Shown here in pieces: positions 1 through 14,090 of a DNA stretch of 64,000 nt. This DNA is from Hydractinia symbiolongicarpus. Its lineage: Eukaryota; Cnidaria; Hydrozoa; Anthoathecata; Hydractiniidae. Numbering within the stretch: position 1 is the first letter of the stretch; each line of letters opens with the position of its first letter. The position numbers and the translations under genes were made by a program. The notes beneath the pieces were generated by a model. The model was given only the letters and a program-made list of their open reading frames with translations, was not told the DNA's origin and ran no database searches. The stretch covers positions 29,828,501 to 29,892,500 of the forward strand of contig NC_079879.1 of assembly GCF_029227915.1 (NCBI RefSeq). The letters run 5' to 3'.

Positions 1-3000
1 CTTGTAGTTTTTAGAAATGTTTTCATTTTTGATGAGACGCTTAATGAAAGTGGTTTAATCGGCGGCAAACAAAAACCCGCGATTTCCCGTAAATCCCGGG
101 CTAGGCCCGTATAGTCGAATGTATACAAAGAAAGTACCCTGTGAGTAAACTCATTTCCAAAACGATTTTTTAAATTATCTTTTCACCACTAAAACGCTTG
201 AGACTTGTAGTTTTCAAAAATGTTTTCATTTTTGATGAGACGCTGAATAAAAGAAGTTTATTCGCCGGCAAACGAAAACCCGCCATTTCCCGTAAACCCC
301 GGACTCGGCCCGCATAGTCAAAAGTATACAAAGAAAGTACCCTGTGAGTAAACCCATTTCCAAAACGATTTTTTAAATTATCTTTTCACCACTAAAACGC
401 ATGAGACTTGTAGTTTTCAAAAATGTTTTCATTTTTGATGAGACACTTAATGAAAGAGGTTTAATCGCCGGCAAACGAAAACCTGCGATTTCCCGTAAAT
501 CCCGGGCTTGGCCCGTATAGTCGAATGTATACAAAGAAAGTACCCTGTGAGTAAACTCATTTCCAGAAAGATTTTTTAAATTATTTTTTCACCACTAAAA
601 CGCATAAGACTTGTAGTTTTTAAAAATGTTTTCATTTTTGATGAGACGCTGAATAAAAGAAGTTTAATCGCCGGCAAACGAAAACCCGCGATTTCTTGTA
701 AATCCCGGGCTTGGCCCGTATAGTCAAAAGTATACAAAGAAAGTACCCAGGGAGTAAACTCATTTCCCAAACGATTTTTTAAATTATTTTTTCACCACTA
801 AAACGCATGAGACTTGTAGTTTTCAAAAATGTTTTCATTTTTGATGAGACGCTGAATAAAAGAAGTTTAATCGCCGGCAAACGAAATCCCGCCATTTCCC
901 GTAAACCCCGGACTCGGCCCGTATAATCAAAAGTATACAAAGAAAGTACCCAGGGAGTAAACTCATTTCCCGAACGATTTTTTATATTACTTTTTTACCA
1001 CTAAACGCATGAGACTTGTAGTTTTCAAAAATGTTTTCATATTTGATGGGACGCTGAATAAAAGAAGTTTAATCGCCGGCAAACGAAAATCCGCGATTTC
1101 CCGTAAATCCCGGACTCGGCCCGTATAGTCAAAAGTATACAAAGAAAGTACCCAGGGAGTAAACTCATTACCCGAACGATTTTTTAAATTTTTTTTTCAC
1201 CACTAAAACGCATGAGACTTGTAGTTTTCAAAAATGTTTTCATTTTTGATGAGACGCTTAATGAAAGAAGTTTAATCGCCGGCAAACGAAAACCTGCGAT
1301 TTCCCGTAAATCCCGGACTCGGCCCGTATAGTCAAAAGTATACAAAGAAAGTACCCAGGGAGTAAACTCATTTCCCAAACGATTTTTGAAATTATTATTT
1401 CACCACTAAAGCCCATGAGACTTGTAGTTTTTAAAATGGTTTCATTTTTGATGAGACGCTGAATAAAAGAAGTTTAATCGCCTGCAAACGAAAACCCGCG
1501 ATTTCCCGTAAATCCCGGACTCGGCCCGTATAGTCAAAAGTATACAAGGAAAGAACCCAGTGAGTAAACTAATTTCCTGAACGAATTTTTAAATTATTTT
1601 TTCACCACTAAAACGCATGAGACTTGTAGTTTTCAAAAATGTTTTCATTTTTGATGAGACGCTGAATAAAAGAAGTTTAATCGCCGGCAAACGAAAACCT
1701 GCGATTTCCCTTAAATCCTGGACTCGGCCCGTATAGTCAAAAGTTACAAAGAAAGTACCCAGGGTGTAAACTCATTTCCCGAACGATTTTTTAAATTTTT
1801 TTTTCACCACTAAAACGCATGAGACTTGTAGTTTTCAAAAATGTTTTCATTTTTGATGAGACACTTAATGAAAGAGGTTTAATCGCCGGCAAACGAAAAC
1901 CCGCGATTTCCCGTAAATCCCGGGCTTGGCCCGTATAGTCGAATGTATAAAAAGAAAGTACCCTGTGAGTAAACTCATTTCCAGAAAGATTTTTTAAATT
2001 ATTTTTTCACCACTAAAACGCATGGAGTCGTAGTTTTCAAAAATGTTTTTATTTTTGATGATACGCTGAATAAAAGAAGTTTAATCGCCGCCAAACGAAA
2101 ACCTGCGATTTCCCGTAAATCCCGGACTCGGCCCGTATAGTCAAAAGTATACAAAGAAAGTACCCAGGGAGTAAACTCATTTCCCGAACGATTTTTTAAA
2201 TTATTTTTTCACCACTAAAACGCATGAGACTTGTAGTTTTCAAAAATGTTTTCATTTTTGATGATACGCTGAATAAAAGAAGTTTAATCGCCGGCAAACG
2301 AAATCCCGCCATTTCCCGTAAACCCCGGACTCGGCCCGTATAGTCAAAAGTATACAAAGAAAGTACCCAGGGAGTAAACTCATTTCCCGAACGATTTTTT
2401 AAATTATTTTTTCACCACTAAAACGCATGAGACTTGTAGTTTTCAAAAATGTTTTCATTTTTGATGATACGCTCAATAAAAGAAGTTTATTCGCCGGCAA
2501 ACGAAATCCCGCCATTTCCCGTAAACCCCGGACTCGGCCCGTATAGTCAAAAGTATACAAAGAAAGTACCCAGGGAGTAAACTCATTTCCCGAACGATTT
2601 TTTACATTATTTTTTTACCACTAAACGCATGAGACTTGTAGTTTTCAAAAATGTTTTCATATGTGATGGGACGCTGAATAAAAGAAGTTTAATCGCCGGC
2701 AAACGAAAATCCGCAATTTCCCGTAAATCCCGGACTCGGCCCGTATAGTCAAAAGTATACAAAGAAAGTACCCTGGGAGTAAACTCATTTCCCGAACGAT
2801 TTTTTAAATTATTTTTTCACCACTAAAACGCATGAGACTTGTAGTTTTCAAAAATGTTTTCATTTTTGATGAGACGCTTAATGAAAGAAGTTTATTCGCC
2901 GGCAAACGAAAACCCGCGATTTCCCGTAAATCAAGGGCTTGGCCCGCATAGTCAAAAGTATACAAAGAAAGTACCCAGGGAGTAAATTCATTTCCCGAAC

Positions 3001-3416
3001 GATTTTTTAAATTATTTTTTCACCACTAAAACGCATGGACTTGTAGTTTTCAAAAATGTTTTTATTTTTGATGAGACGCTGAATAAAAGAAGTTTAATCG
3101 CCGGCAAACGAAAACCTGCGATTTCCCGTAAATCCCGGACTCGGCCCGTATAGTCAAAAGTATACAAAGAAAGTACCCAGGGAGTAAACTCATTTTCCGA
3201 ACGATTTTTTAAATTATTTTTTCACCACTAAAACGCATGAGACTTGTAGTTTTCAAAAATGTTTTCATTTTTGATGAGACGCTGAATAAAAGAAGTTTAA
3301 TCGCCGGCAAACGAAATCCCGCCATTTCCCGTAAACCCCGGACTCGGCCCGTATAGTCAAAAGTATACAAAGAAAGTACCCAGGGAGTAAACTCATTTCC
3401 CGAACGATTTTTTATA
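1..3416 (-). repeat. Mixed monomers at the left window edge
   Basis: About 17 monomers of several subtypes with no clean multi-monomer period, apart from a recurrence about 1,418 bp apart of a GAGACACTTAATG monomer (near 444 and 1,862). One monomer near 576-770 closely resembles the type X monomer that is amplified in the right arm. It therefore looks like a relative of the right-arm founder that was never expanded here. Confidence 0.75.
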
Positions 3417-5640
3417 TTATTTTTTTACCACTGAACGCATGAGACTTGTAGTTTTCAAAAATGTTTTCATATTTGATGGGACGCTGAATAAAAGAAGTTT
3501 AATCGCCGGCAAACGAAAATCCGCAATTTCCCGTAAATCCCGGACTCGGCCCGTATAGTCAAAAGTATACAAAGAAAGTACCCAGGGAGTAAACTCATTT
3601 CCCAAACGATTTTTTAATTTTTTTTTCACAACTAAAACGCATGAGACTTGTAGTTTTCAAAAATGTTTTCATTTTTGATGAGACGCTTAATGAAAGAAGT
3701 TTAATCGCCGGCAAACGAAAACCTGCGATTTCCCGTAAATCCCGGACTCGGCCCGTATAGTCAAAAGTATACAAAGAAAGTACCCAGGGAGTACACTCAT
3801 TTCCCAAACGATTTTTTAAATTATTTTTTCACCACTAAAACGCATGAGACTTGTAGTTTTCAAAAATTTTTTCATTTTTGATGAGACGCTGAATAAAAGA
3901 AGTTTAATCGCCGGCAAACGAAATCCCGCCATTTCCCGTAAACCCCGGACTCGGCCCGTATAGTCAAAAGTATACAAAGAAAGTAGCCAGGGAGTAAACT
4001 CATTTCCCGAACGATTTTTTATATTATTTTTTTACCACTGAACGCATGAGACTTTTAGTTTTCAAAAATGTTTTCATATTTGATGGGACGCTGAATAAAA
4101 GAAGTTTAATCGCCGGCAAACGAAAATCCGCAATTTCCCGTAAAACCCGGACTCGGCCCGTATAGTCAAAAGTATACAAAGAAAGTACCCAGGGAGTAAA
4201 CTCATTTCCCAAACGATTTTTTAATTTTTTTTTTCACCATTAAAACGCATGAGACTTGTAGTTTTCAAAAATGTTTTCATTTTTGATGAGACGCTTAATG
4301 AAAGTGGTTTAATCGCCGGCAAACGAAAACCCGCGATTTCCCGTAAATCCCGGGCTAGGCCCGTATAGTCGAATGTATACAAAGAAAGTACCCTGTGAGT
4401 AAACTCATTTCCAAAACGATTTTTTAAATTATCTTTTTACCACTAAAACCCTTGAGACTTGTAGTTTTCAAAAATGTTTTCATTTTTGATGAGACGCTGA
4501 ATAAAAGAAGTTTAATCGCCGGCAAACGAAATCCCGACATTTCCCGTAAACCCCGGACTCGGCCCGTATAGTCAAAAGTATACAAAGAAAGTACCCAGGG
4601 AGTAAACTCATTTCCCGAACGATTTTTTATATTATTTTTTTACAACTAAACGCATGAGACTTGTAGTTTTCAAAAATGTTTTCATATTTGATGGGACGCT
4701 GAATAAAAGAAGTTTAATCGCCGGCAAACGAAAATCCGCAATTTCCCGTAAAACCCGGACTCGGCCCGTATAGTCAAAAGTATACAAAGAAAGTACCCAG
4801 GAAGTAAACTCATTTCCCAAACGATTTTTTAATTTTTTTTTTCACCACTAAAATGCATGAGACTTGTAGTTTTCAAAAATGTTTTCATTTTTGATGAGAC
4901 GCTTAATGAAAGTGGTTTAATCGCCGGCAAACGAAAACCCGCGATTTCCCGTAAATCCCGGGCTAGGCCCGTATAGTCGAATGTATACAAAGAAAGTACC
5001 CTGTGAGTAAACTCATTTCCAAAACGATTTTTTAAATTATCTTTTCACCACTAAAACCCTTGAGACTTGTAGTTTTCAAAAATGTTTTCATTTTTGATGA
5101 GACGCTGAATAAAAGAAGATTAATCGCCGGCAAACGAAATCCCGCCATTTCCCGTAAACCCCGGACTCGGCCCGTATAGTCAAAAGTATACAAAGAAAGT
5201 ACCCAGGGAGTAAACTCATTTCCCGAACGATTTTTTATATTATTTTTTTACCACTGAACGCATGAGACTTGTAGTTTTCAAAAATGTTTTCATATTTGAT
5301 GGGACGCTGAATAAAAGAAGTTTAATCGCCGGCAAACGAAAATCCGCAATTTCCCGTAAAACCCGGACTCGGCCCGTATAGTCAAAAGTATACAAAGAAA
5401 GTACCCAGGGAGTAAACTCATTTCCCAAACGATTTTTTAATTTTTTTTTTCACCACTAAAACGCATGAGACTTGTAGTTTTCAAAAATGTTTTCATTTTT
5501 GATGAGACGCTTAATGAAAGTGGTTTAATCGCCGGCAAACGAAAACCCGCGATTTCCCGTAAATCCCGGGCTAGGCCCGTATAGTCGAATGTATACAAAG
5601 AAAGTACCCTGTGAGTAAACTCATTTCCAAAACGATTTTT
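3417..5640 (-). repeat. Trimer higher-order repeat, ~608 bp
   Basis: Three monomer subtypes alternate in a fixed order. One carries CATATTTGATGGG, one carries CCGCCATTTCCCG or CCGACATTTCCCG, and one carries GGGCTAGGCCCG with CGAATGTATAC. The first subtype recurs at 4,024, 4,632 and 5,240, exactly 608 bp apart. A related pair 614 bp apart occurs at 7,060 and 7,674. The same cyclic order is seen in the right arm around 34.9-35.5 kb, so the trimer existed before the orientation change. Confidence 0.85.
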
Positions 5641-8090
5641 TAAATTATCTTTTCACCACTAAAACCCTTGAGACTTGTAGTTTTCAAAAATGTTTTCATT
5701 TTTGATGAGACGCTGAATAAAAGAAGTTTATTCGCCGGCAAACGAAAACCCGCCATTTCCCGTAAACCCCGGACTCGGCTTGCATAGTCAAATGTATACA
5801 AAGAAAGTACCTTGTGAGTAAACCCATTTCCAAAACGATTTTTTAAATTATCTTTTCACCACTAAAACGCATGAGACTTGTAGTTTTCAAAAATGTTTTC
5901 ATTTTTGATGAGACGCTGAATAAAAGAAGTTTAATCGCTGGCAAACAAAAATCCGCGATTTCTTGTAAATCCCGGTCTCGGCCCGTATAGTCAAAAGTAT
6001 ACAAAGAAAGTACCCAGGGAGTAAACTTATTTCCCGAACTATTTTTTAAATTATTTTTTCACCACTAAAACGCATGAGACTTGTAGTTTTCAAAAATGTT
6101 TTCATTTTTGATGAGACGCTTAATGATAGAGGTTTAATCGCCGGCAAACGAAATCCCGCGTTTTCCCGTAAATCCGGGGCTTGGCCCGTATAGTCGAATG
6201 TATACAAAGAAAGTACCCAGGGAGTAAACTCATTTCCCGAACGATTTTTTAAATTTTTTTTTCACCACTAAAACGCATGAGACTTGTAGTTTTCAAAAAT
6301 GTTTTCATTTTTGATGAGACACTTAATGAAAGAGGTTTAATCGCCGGCAAACGAAAACCCGCGATTTCCCGTAAATCCCGGGCTTGGCCCGTATAGTCGA
6401 ATGTATAAAAAGAAAGTACCCTGTGAGTAAACTCATTTCCAGAAAGATTTTTTAAATTATTTTTTCACCACTAAAACGCATAAGACTTGTAGTTTTTAAA
6501 AATGTTTTCATTTTTGATGAGACGCTGAATAAAAGAAGTTTAATCGCCGGCAAACGAAACCCGCGATTTTCCGTAAATCCCGGGCTTGGCCCGCATAGTC
6601 AAAAGTATACAAAGAAAGTACCCAGGGAGTAAACTCATTTCCCGAACGATTTTTTAAATTATTTTTTCACCACTAAAATGCATGAGACTTGTAGTTTTCA
6701 AAAATGTTTTCATTTTTGATGAGACGCCTAATAAAAGTGGTTTAATCGCCGGCAAACGAAAACCCGCGATTTCCCGTAAATCCCGGGCTAGGCCCGTATA
6801 GTCGAATGTATACAAAGAAAGTACCCTGTGAGTAAACTCATTTCCAAAACGATTTTTTAAATTATCTTTTCACCACTAAAACCCTTGAGACTTGTAGTTT
6901 TCAAAAATGTTTTCATTTTTGATGAGACGCTGAATAAAAGAAGTTTAATCGCCGGCAAACGAAATCCCGCCATTTCCCGTAAACACCGGACTCGGCCCGT
7001 ATAGTCAAAAGTATACAAAGAAAGTACCCAGGGAGTAAACTCATTTCCCGAACGATTTTTTAATTTTTTTTTTCACCATTAAAACGCATGAGACTTGTAG
7101 TTTTCAAAAATGTTTTCATATTTGATGGGACGCTGAATAAAAGAAGTTTAATCGCCGGCAAACGAAAATCCGCAATTTCCCGTAAAACCCGGACTCGGCC
7201 CGTATAGTCAAAAGTATACAAAGAAAGTACCCAGGGAGTAAACTCATTTCCCAAACGATTTTTTAATTTTTTTTTTCACCATTAAAACGCATGAGACTTG
7301 TAGTTTTCAAAAATGTTTTCATTTTTGATGAGACGCTTAATGAAAGTGGTTTAATCGCCGGCAAACGAAAACCCGCGATTTCCCGTAAATCCCGGGCTAG
7401 GCCCGTATAGTCGAATGTATACAAAGAAAGTACCCTGTGAGTAAACTCATTTCCAAAACGATTTTTTAAATTATCTTTTCACCACTAAAACCCTTGAGAC
7501 TTGTAGTTTTCAAAAATGTTTTCATTTTTGATGAGACGCTGAATAAAAGAAGTTTAATCGCCGGCAAACGAAATCCCGCCATTTCCCGTAAACCCCGGAC
7601 TCGGCCCGTATAGTCAAAAGTATACAAAGAAAGTACCCAGGGAGTAAACTCATTTCCCGAACGATTTTTTATATTATTTTTTTACCACTGAACGCATGAG
7701 ACTTGTAGTTTTCAAAAATGTTTTCATATTTGATGGGACGCTAAATAAAAGAAGTTTAATCGCCGGCAAACGAAAATCCGCAATTTCCCGTAAAACCCGG
7801 ACTCGGCCCGTATAGTCAAAAGTATACAAAGAAAGTACCCAGGGAGTAAACTCATTTCCCAAACGATTTTTTAATTTTTTTTTTCACCACTAAAACGCAT
7901 GAGACTTGTAGTTTTCAAAAATGTTTTCATTTTTGATGAGACGCTTAATGAAAGTGGTTTAATCGCCGGCAAACGAAAACCCGCGATTTCCCGTAAATCC
8001 CGGGCTAGGCCCGTATAGTCGAATGTATACAAAGAAAGTACCCTGTGAGTAAACTCATTTCCAAAACGATTTTTTAAATTATCTTTTCAC
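5641..8090 (-). repeat. Transitional monomers between trimer and larger blocks
   Basis: About 12 monomers. The first part carries the CCCGGTCTCGG marker (near 5,974), which reappears at 8,408 and 9,828. The last part returns to the trimer pattern at 7,060-8,090. One monomer starting near 6,720 has GACGCCTAATAAAAG in place of GACGCTTAATGAAAG. No non-satellite sequence is present. Confidence 0.75.
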
Positions 8091-9510
8091 CACTAAAACC
8101 CTTGAGACTTGTAGTTTTCAAAAATGTTTTCATTTTTGATGAGACGCTGAATAAAAGAAGTTTATTCGCCGGCAAACGAAAACCCGCCATTTCCCGTAAA
8201 CCCCGGACTCGGCTTGCATAGTCAAATGTATACAAAGAAAGTACCTTGTGAGTAAACCCATTTCCAAAACGATTTTTTAAATTATCTTTTCACCACTAAA
8301 ACGCATGAGACTTGTAGTTTTCAAAAATGTTTTCATTTTTGATGAGACGCTGAATAAAAGAAGTTTAATCGCTGGCAAACAAAAATCCGCGATTTCTTGT
8401 AAATCCCGGTCTCGGCCCGTATAGTCAAAAGTATACAAAGAAAGTACCCAGGGAGTAAACTTATTTCCCGAACTATTTTTTAAATTATTTTTTCACCACT
8501 AAAACGCATGAGACTTGTAGTTTTCAAAAATGTTTTCATTTTTGATGAGACGCTTAATGATAGAGGTTTAATCGCATGCAAACGAAATCCCGCGTTTTCC
8601 CGTAAATCCGGGGCTTGGCCCGTATAGTCGAATGTATACAAAGAAAGTACCCAGGGAGTAAACTCATTTCCCGAACGATTTTTTAAATTTTTTTTTCACC
8701 ACTAAAACGCATGAGACTTGTAGTTTTCAAAAATGATTTCATTTTTGATGAGACACTTAATGAAAGAGGTTTAATCGCCGGCAAACGAAAACCCGCGATT
8801 TCCCGTAAATCCCGGGCTTGGCCCGTATAGTCGAATGTATAAAAAGAAAGTACCCTGTGAGTAAACTCATTTCCAGAAAGATTTTTTAAATTATTTTTTC
8901 ACCACTAAAACGCATAAGACTTGTAGTTTTTAAAAATGTTTTCATTTTTGATGAGACGCTGAATAAAAGAAGTTTAATCGCCGGCAAACGAAACCCGCGA
9001 TTTTCCGTAAATCCCGGGCTTGGCCCGCATAGTCAAAAGTATACAAAGAAAGTACCCAGGGAGTAAACTCATTTCCCGAACGATTTTTTAAATTATTTTT
9101 TCACCACTAAAATGCATGAGACTTGTAGTTTTCAAAAATGTTTTCATTTTTGATGAGACGCTTAATGAAAGTGGTTTAATCGCCGGCAAACGAAAACCCG
9201 CGATTTCCCGTAAATCCCGGGCTAGGCCCGTATAGTCGAATGTATACAAAGAAAGTACCCAGGGAGTAAACTCATTTCCAAAACGATTTTTTAATTTTTT
9301 TTTTCACCACTAAAACGCATGAGACTTGTAGTTTTCAAAAATGTTTTCATTTTTGATGAGACGCTTAATGAAAGTGGTTTAATCGCCGGCAAACGAAAAC
9401 CCGCGATTTCCCGTAAATCCCGGGCTAGGCCCGTATAGTCGAATGTATACAAAGAAAGTACCCTGTGAGTAAACTCATTTCCAAAACGATTTTTTAAATT
9501 ATCTTTTCAC
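8091..9510 (-). repeat. 7-monomer block, copy 1 (1,420 bp)
   Basis: Private markers repeat 1,420 bp downstream: CCCGGTCTCGG at 8,408 and 9,828, and ATCGCATGCAAACG near 8,571 and 9,991. The block has seven monomers, the last two both of the GGGCTAGGCCCG subtype, which looks like a local duplication of one monomer. Confidence 0.85.
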
Positions 9511-10727
9511 CACTAAAACCCTTGAGACTTGTAGTTTTCAAAAATGTTTTCATTTTTGATGAGACGCTGAATAAAAGAAGTTTATTCGCCGGCAAACGAA
9601 AACCCGCCATTTCCCGTAAACCCCGGACTCGGCTTGCATAGTCAAATGTATACAAAGAAAGTACCTTGTGAGTAAACCCATTTCCAAAACGATTTTTTAA
9701 ATTATCTTTTCACCACTAAAACGCATGAGACTTGTAGTTTTCAAAAATGTTTTCATTTTTGATGAGACGCTGAATAAAAGAAGTTTAATCGCTGGCAAAC
9801 AAAAATCCGCGATTTCTTGTAAATCCCGGTCTCGGCCCGTATAGTCAAAAGTATACAAAGAAAGTACCCAGGGAGTAAACTTATTTCCCGAACTATTTTT
9901 TAAATTATTTTTTCACCACTAAAACGCATGAGACTTGTAGTTTTCAAAAATGTTTTCATTTTTGATGAGACGCTTAATGATAGAGGTTTAATCGCATGCA
10001 AACGAAATCCCGCGTTTTCCCGTAAATCCGGGGCTTGGCCCGTATAGTCGAATGTATACAAAGAAAGTACCCAGGGAGTAAACTCATTTCCCGAACGATT
10101 TTTTAAATTTTTTTTTCACCACTAAAACGCATGAGACTTGTAGTTTTCAAAAATGATTTCATTTTTGATGAGACACTTAATGAAAGAGGTTTAATCGCCG
10201 GCAAACGAAAACCCGCGATTTCCCGTAAATCCCGGGCTTGGCCCGTATAGTCGAATGTATAAAAAGAAAGTACCCTGTGAGTAAACTCATTTCCAGAAAG
10301 ATTTTTTAAATTATTTTTTCACCACTAAAACGCATAAGACTTGTAGTTTTTAAAAATGTTTTCATTTTTGATGAGACGCTGAATAAAAGAAGTTTAATCG
10401 CCGGCAAACGAAACCCGCGATTTTCCGTAAATCCCGGGCTTGGCCCGCATAGTCAAAAGTATACAAAGAAAGTACCCAGGGAGTAAACTCATTTCCCGAA
10501 CGATTTTTTAAATTATTTTTTCACCACTAAAATGCATGAGACTTGTAGTTTTCAAAAATGTTTTCATTTTTGATGAGACGCTTAATGAAAGTGGTTTAAT
10601 CGCCGGCAAACGAAAACCCGCGATTTCCCGTAAATCCCGGGCTAGGCCCGTATAGTCGAATGTATACAAAGAAAGTACCCTGTGAGTAAACTCATTTCCA
10701 AAACGATTTTTTAAATTATCTTTTCAC
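9511..10727 (-). repeat. 6-monomer block, copy 2 (1,217 bp)
   Basis: It matches the preceding block monomer for monomer but has one GGGCTAGGCCCG monomer instead of two, giving 1,217 bp rather than 1,420 bp. The pair is a direct footprint of unequal exchange that gains or loses exactly one monomer. Confidence 0.83.
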
Positions 10728-12319
10728 CACTAAAACCCTTGAGACTTGTAGTTTTCAAAAATGTTTTCATTTTTGATGAGACGCTGAATAAAAGAAGTTT
10801 AATCGCCGGCAAACGAAATCCCGCCATTTCCCGTAAACACCGGACTCGGCCCGTATAGTCAAAAGTATACAAAGAAAGTACCCAGGGAGTAAACTCATTT
10901 CCCGAACGATTTTTTATATTATTTTTTTACCACTGAACGCATGAGACTTGTAGTTTTCAAAAATGTTTTCATATTTGATGGGACGCTGAATAAAAGAAGT
11001 TTAATCGCCGGCAAACGAAAATCCGCAATTTCCCGTAAAACCCGGACTCGGCCCGTATAGTCAAAAGTATACAAAGAAAGTACCCAGGGAGTAAACTCAT
11101 TTCCCAAACGATTTTTTAATTTTTTTTTTTCACCATTAAAACGCATGAGACTTGTAGTTTTCAAAAATGTTTTCATTTTTGATGAGACGCTTAATGAAAG
11201 TGGTTTAATCGCCGGCAAACGAAAACCCGCGATTTCCCGTAAATCCCGGGCTAGGCCCGTATAGTCGGATGTATACAAAGAAAGTACCCTGTGAGTAAAC
11301 TCATTTCCAAAACGATTTTTTAAATTATCTTTTCACCACTAAAACCCTTGAGACTTGTAGTTTTCAAAAATGTTTTCATTTTTGATGAGACGCTGAATAA
11401 AAGAAGTTTAATCGCCGGCAAACGAAATCCCGACATTTCCCGTAAACCCCGGACTCGGCCCGTATAGTCAAAAGTATACAAAGAAAGTACCCAGGGAGTA
11501 AACTCATTTCCCAAACGATTTTTTAATTTTTTTTTTCACCACTAAAACGCATGAGACTTGTAGTTTTCAAAAATGTTTTCATTTTTGATGAGACGCTTAA
11601 TGAAAGTGGTTTAACCGCCGGCAAACGAAAACCCGCGATTTCCCGTAAATCCCGGGCTAGGCCCGTATAGTCGAATGTATACAAAGAAAGTACCCTGTGA
11701 GTAAACTCATTTCCAAAACGATTTTTTAAATTATCTTTTCACCACTAAAACCCTTGAGACTTGTAGTTTTCAAAAATGTTTTCATTTTTGATGAGACGCT
11801 GAATAAAAGAAGTTTAATCGCCGGCAAACGAAATCCGGCCATTTCCCGTAAACCCCGGACTCGGCCCGTATAGTCAAAAGTATACAAAGAAAGTACCCAG
11901 GGAGTAAACTCATTTCCCGAACGATTTTTTATATTATTTTTTTACCACTGAACGCATGAGACTTGTAGTTTTCAAAAATGTTTTCATATTTGATGGGACA
12001 CTGAATAAAAGAAGTTTAATCGCCGGCAAACGAAAATCCGCAATTTCCCGTAAAACCCGGACTCGGCCCGTATAGTCAAAAGTATACAAAGAAAGTACCC
12101 AGGGAGTAAACTCATTTCCCAAACGATTTTTTAATTTTTTTTTTCACCACTAAAACGCATGAGACTTGTAGTTTTCAAAAATGTTTTCATTTTTGATGAG
12201 ACGCTTAATGAAAGTGGTTTAATCGCCGGCAAACGAAAACCCGCGATTTCCCGTAAATCCCGGGCTTGGCCCGTATAGTCGAATGTATACAAAGAAAGTA
12301 CCCTGTGAGTAAACTCATT
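10728..12319 (-). repeat. Trimer-like stretch, duplicated 2,604 bp downstream
   Basis: The sequence returns to trimer-type order. The part from about 11,320 to 12,320 recurs at about 13,924 to 14,920 (monomers at 11,320 and 11,934 pair with 13,924 and 14,538, both offset 2,604 bp). Shared rare words include CCGACATTTCCCG and GGTTTAACCGCC. Confidence 0.8.
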
Positions 12320-14090
12320 TCCAAAACGATTTTTTAAATTATCTTTTCACCACTAAAACCCTTGAGACTTGTAGTTTTCAAAAATGTTTTCATTTTTGAT
12401 GAGACGCTGATTCAAAAAAGGAGTTTAATCGCCGGCAAACGAAAACCTGCGATTTCCCGTATAGTCAAAAGTATACAAAGAAAGTACCCAGGGAGTAAAC
12501 TCATTTCCCGAACGATTTTTTAATTTATTTTTTCACCACTAAAACGCATGAGACTTGTAGTTTTCAAAAATGTTTTCATTTTTGATGAGACGCTGAATAA
12601 AAGAAGTTTAATCGCCGGCAAACGAAATCCCGCCATTTTCCGTAAACCCCGGACTCGGCCCGTATAGTCAAAAGTATACAAAGAAAGTACCCAGGGAGTA
12701 AACTCATTTCCCGAACGATTTTTATATTATTTTTTTACCACTGAACGCATGAGACTTGTAGTTTTCAAAAATGTTTTCATTTTTGATGAGACGCTGATTA
12801 AAAAAAGGAGTTTAATCGCCGGCAAACGAAAACCTGCGACTTCCCGTAAATCCCGGACTCGGCCGTATAGTCAAAAGTATACACAGAAAGTACCCAGGGA
12901 GTAAACTCATTTCCCAAATGATTTTTTAAATTATTATTTCACCACTAAAGCCCATGAGACTTATAGTTTTTAAAAATGTTTTCATTTTTAATGAGACGCT
13001 GAATAAAAGAAGTTTAATCGCCGGCAAACGAAAACCCGCGATTTCCCGTAAATCCCGGACTCGGCCCGTATAGTCAAAAGTATACATGGAAAGTACCCAG
13101 TGAGTAAACTTATTTTCCAAACGAATTTTTAAATTATTTTTTCACCACTAAAACGCATGAGACTTGTAGTTTTTAGAAATGTTTTCATTTTTGATGAGAC
13201 GCTTAATGAAAGAGGTTTTATCGCCGGCAAACGAAAACCCGCGATTCCCCGTAAATCCCGGGCTTGGCCCGTATAGTCGAATGTATACAAAGAAAGTACC
13301 CTGTGAGTAAACTCATTTCCAGAAAGATTTTTTAAATTATTTTTTCACTACTAAAACGCATAAGACTTGTAGTTTTTAAAAATGTTTTTATTTTTGATGA
13401 GACGCTGAATAAAAGAAGTTTAATCGCCGGCTAACGAAAACCCGCGATTTCCCGTAAATCCCGGGCTTGGTCCGCATAGTCAAAAGTATACAAAGAAAGT
13501 ACCCAGGGAGTAAACTCATTTCCCGAACGATTTTTTAAATTATTTTTTCACCACTAAAACGCATGAGACTTGTAGTTTTCAAAAATGTTTTCATTTTTGA
13601 TGACACGCTGAATGAAAGAAGTTTAATCGCCGGCAAACGAAAACCTGCGATTTCCCTTAAATCCTGGACTCGGCCCGTATAGTCAAAAGTATACAAAGAA
13701 AGTACCCAGGGTGTAAACTCATTTCCCGAACGATTTTTTAAATTATTTTTTCACCACTAAAACGCATGAGACTTGTAGTTTTCAAAAATGTTTTCATTTT
13801 TGATGAGACGCTGATTAAAAAAAGGAGTTTAATCGCCGGCAAACGAAAACCTGCGATTTCCCGTATAGTCAAAAGTATACAAAGAAAGTACCCAGGGAGT
13901 AAACTCATTTCCCGAACGATTTTTTAATTTATTTTTTCACCACTAAAACGCATGAGACTTGTAGTTTTCAAAAATGTTTTCATTTTTGATGAGACGCTGA
14001 ATAAAAGAAGTTTAATCGCCGGCAAACGAAATCCCGACATTTCCCGTAAACCCCGGACTCGGCCCGTATAGTCAAAAGTATACAAAGAAA
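12320..14090 (-). repeat. Duplicated ~1.8 kb block, copy 1 (offset 3,399 bp)
   Basis: The block contains a shortened monomer near 12,460, a monomer with CGGCCGTATAG, a monomer with TTTTTAATGAGACG (12,926-13,120), one with GATTCCCCGTAAATC and one with GGCTAACG. The same order occurs 3,399 bp further on. The monomer at 12,926 is conserved at 16,325 and 22,764, partly at 15.5 and 17.9 kb, and in reverse complement at 24,795 and 55,573, so this is one of the most widely copied pieces of the window. Confidence 0.82.
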
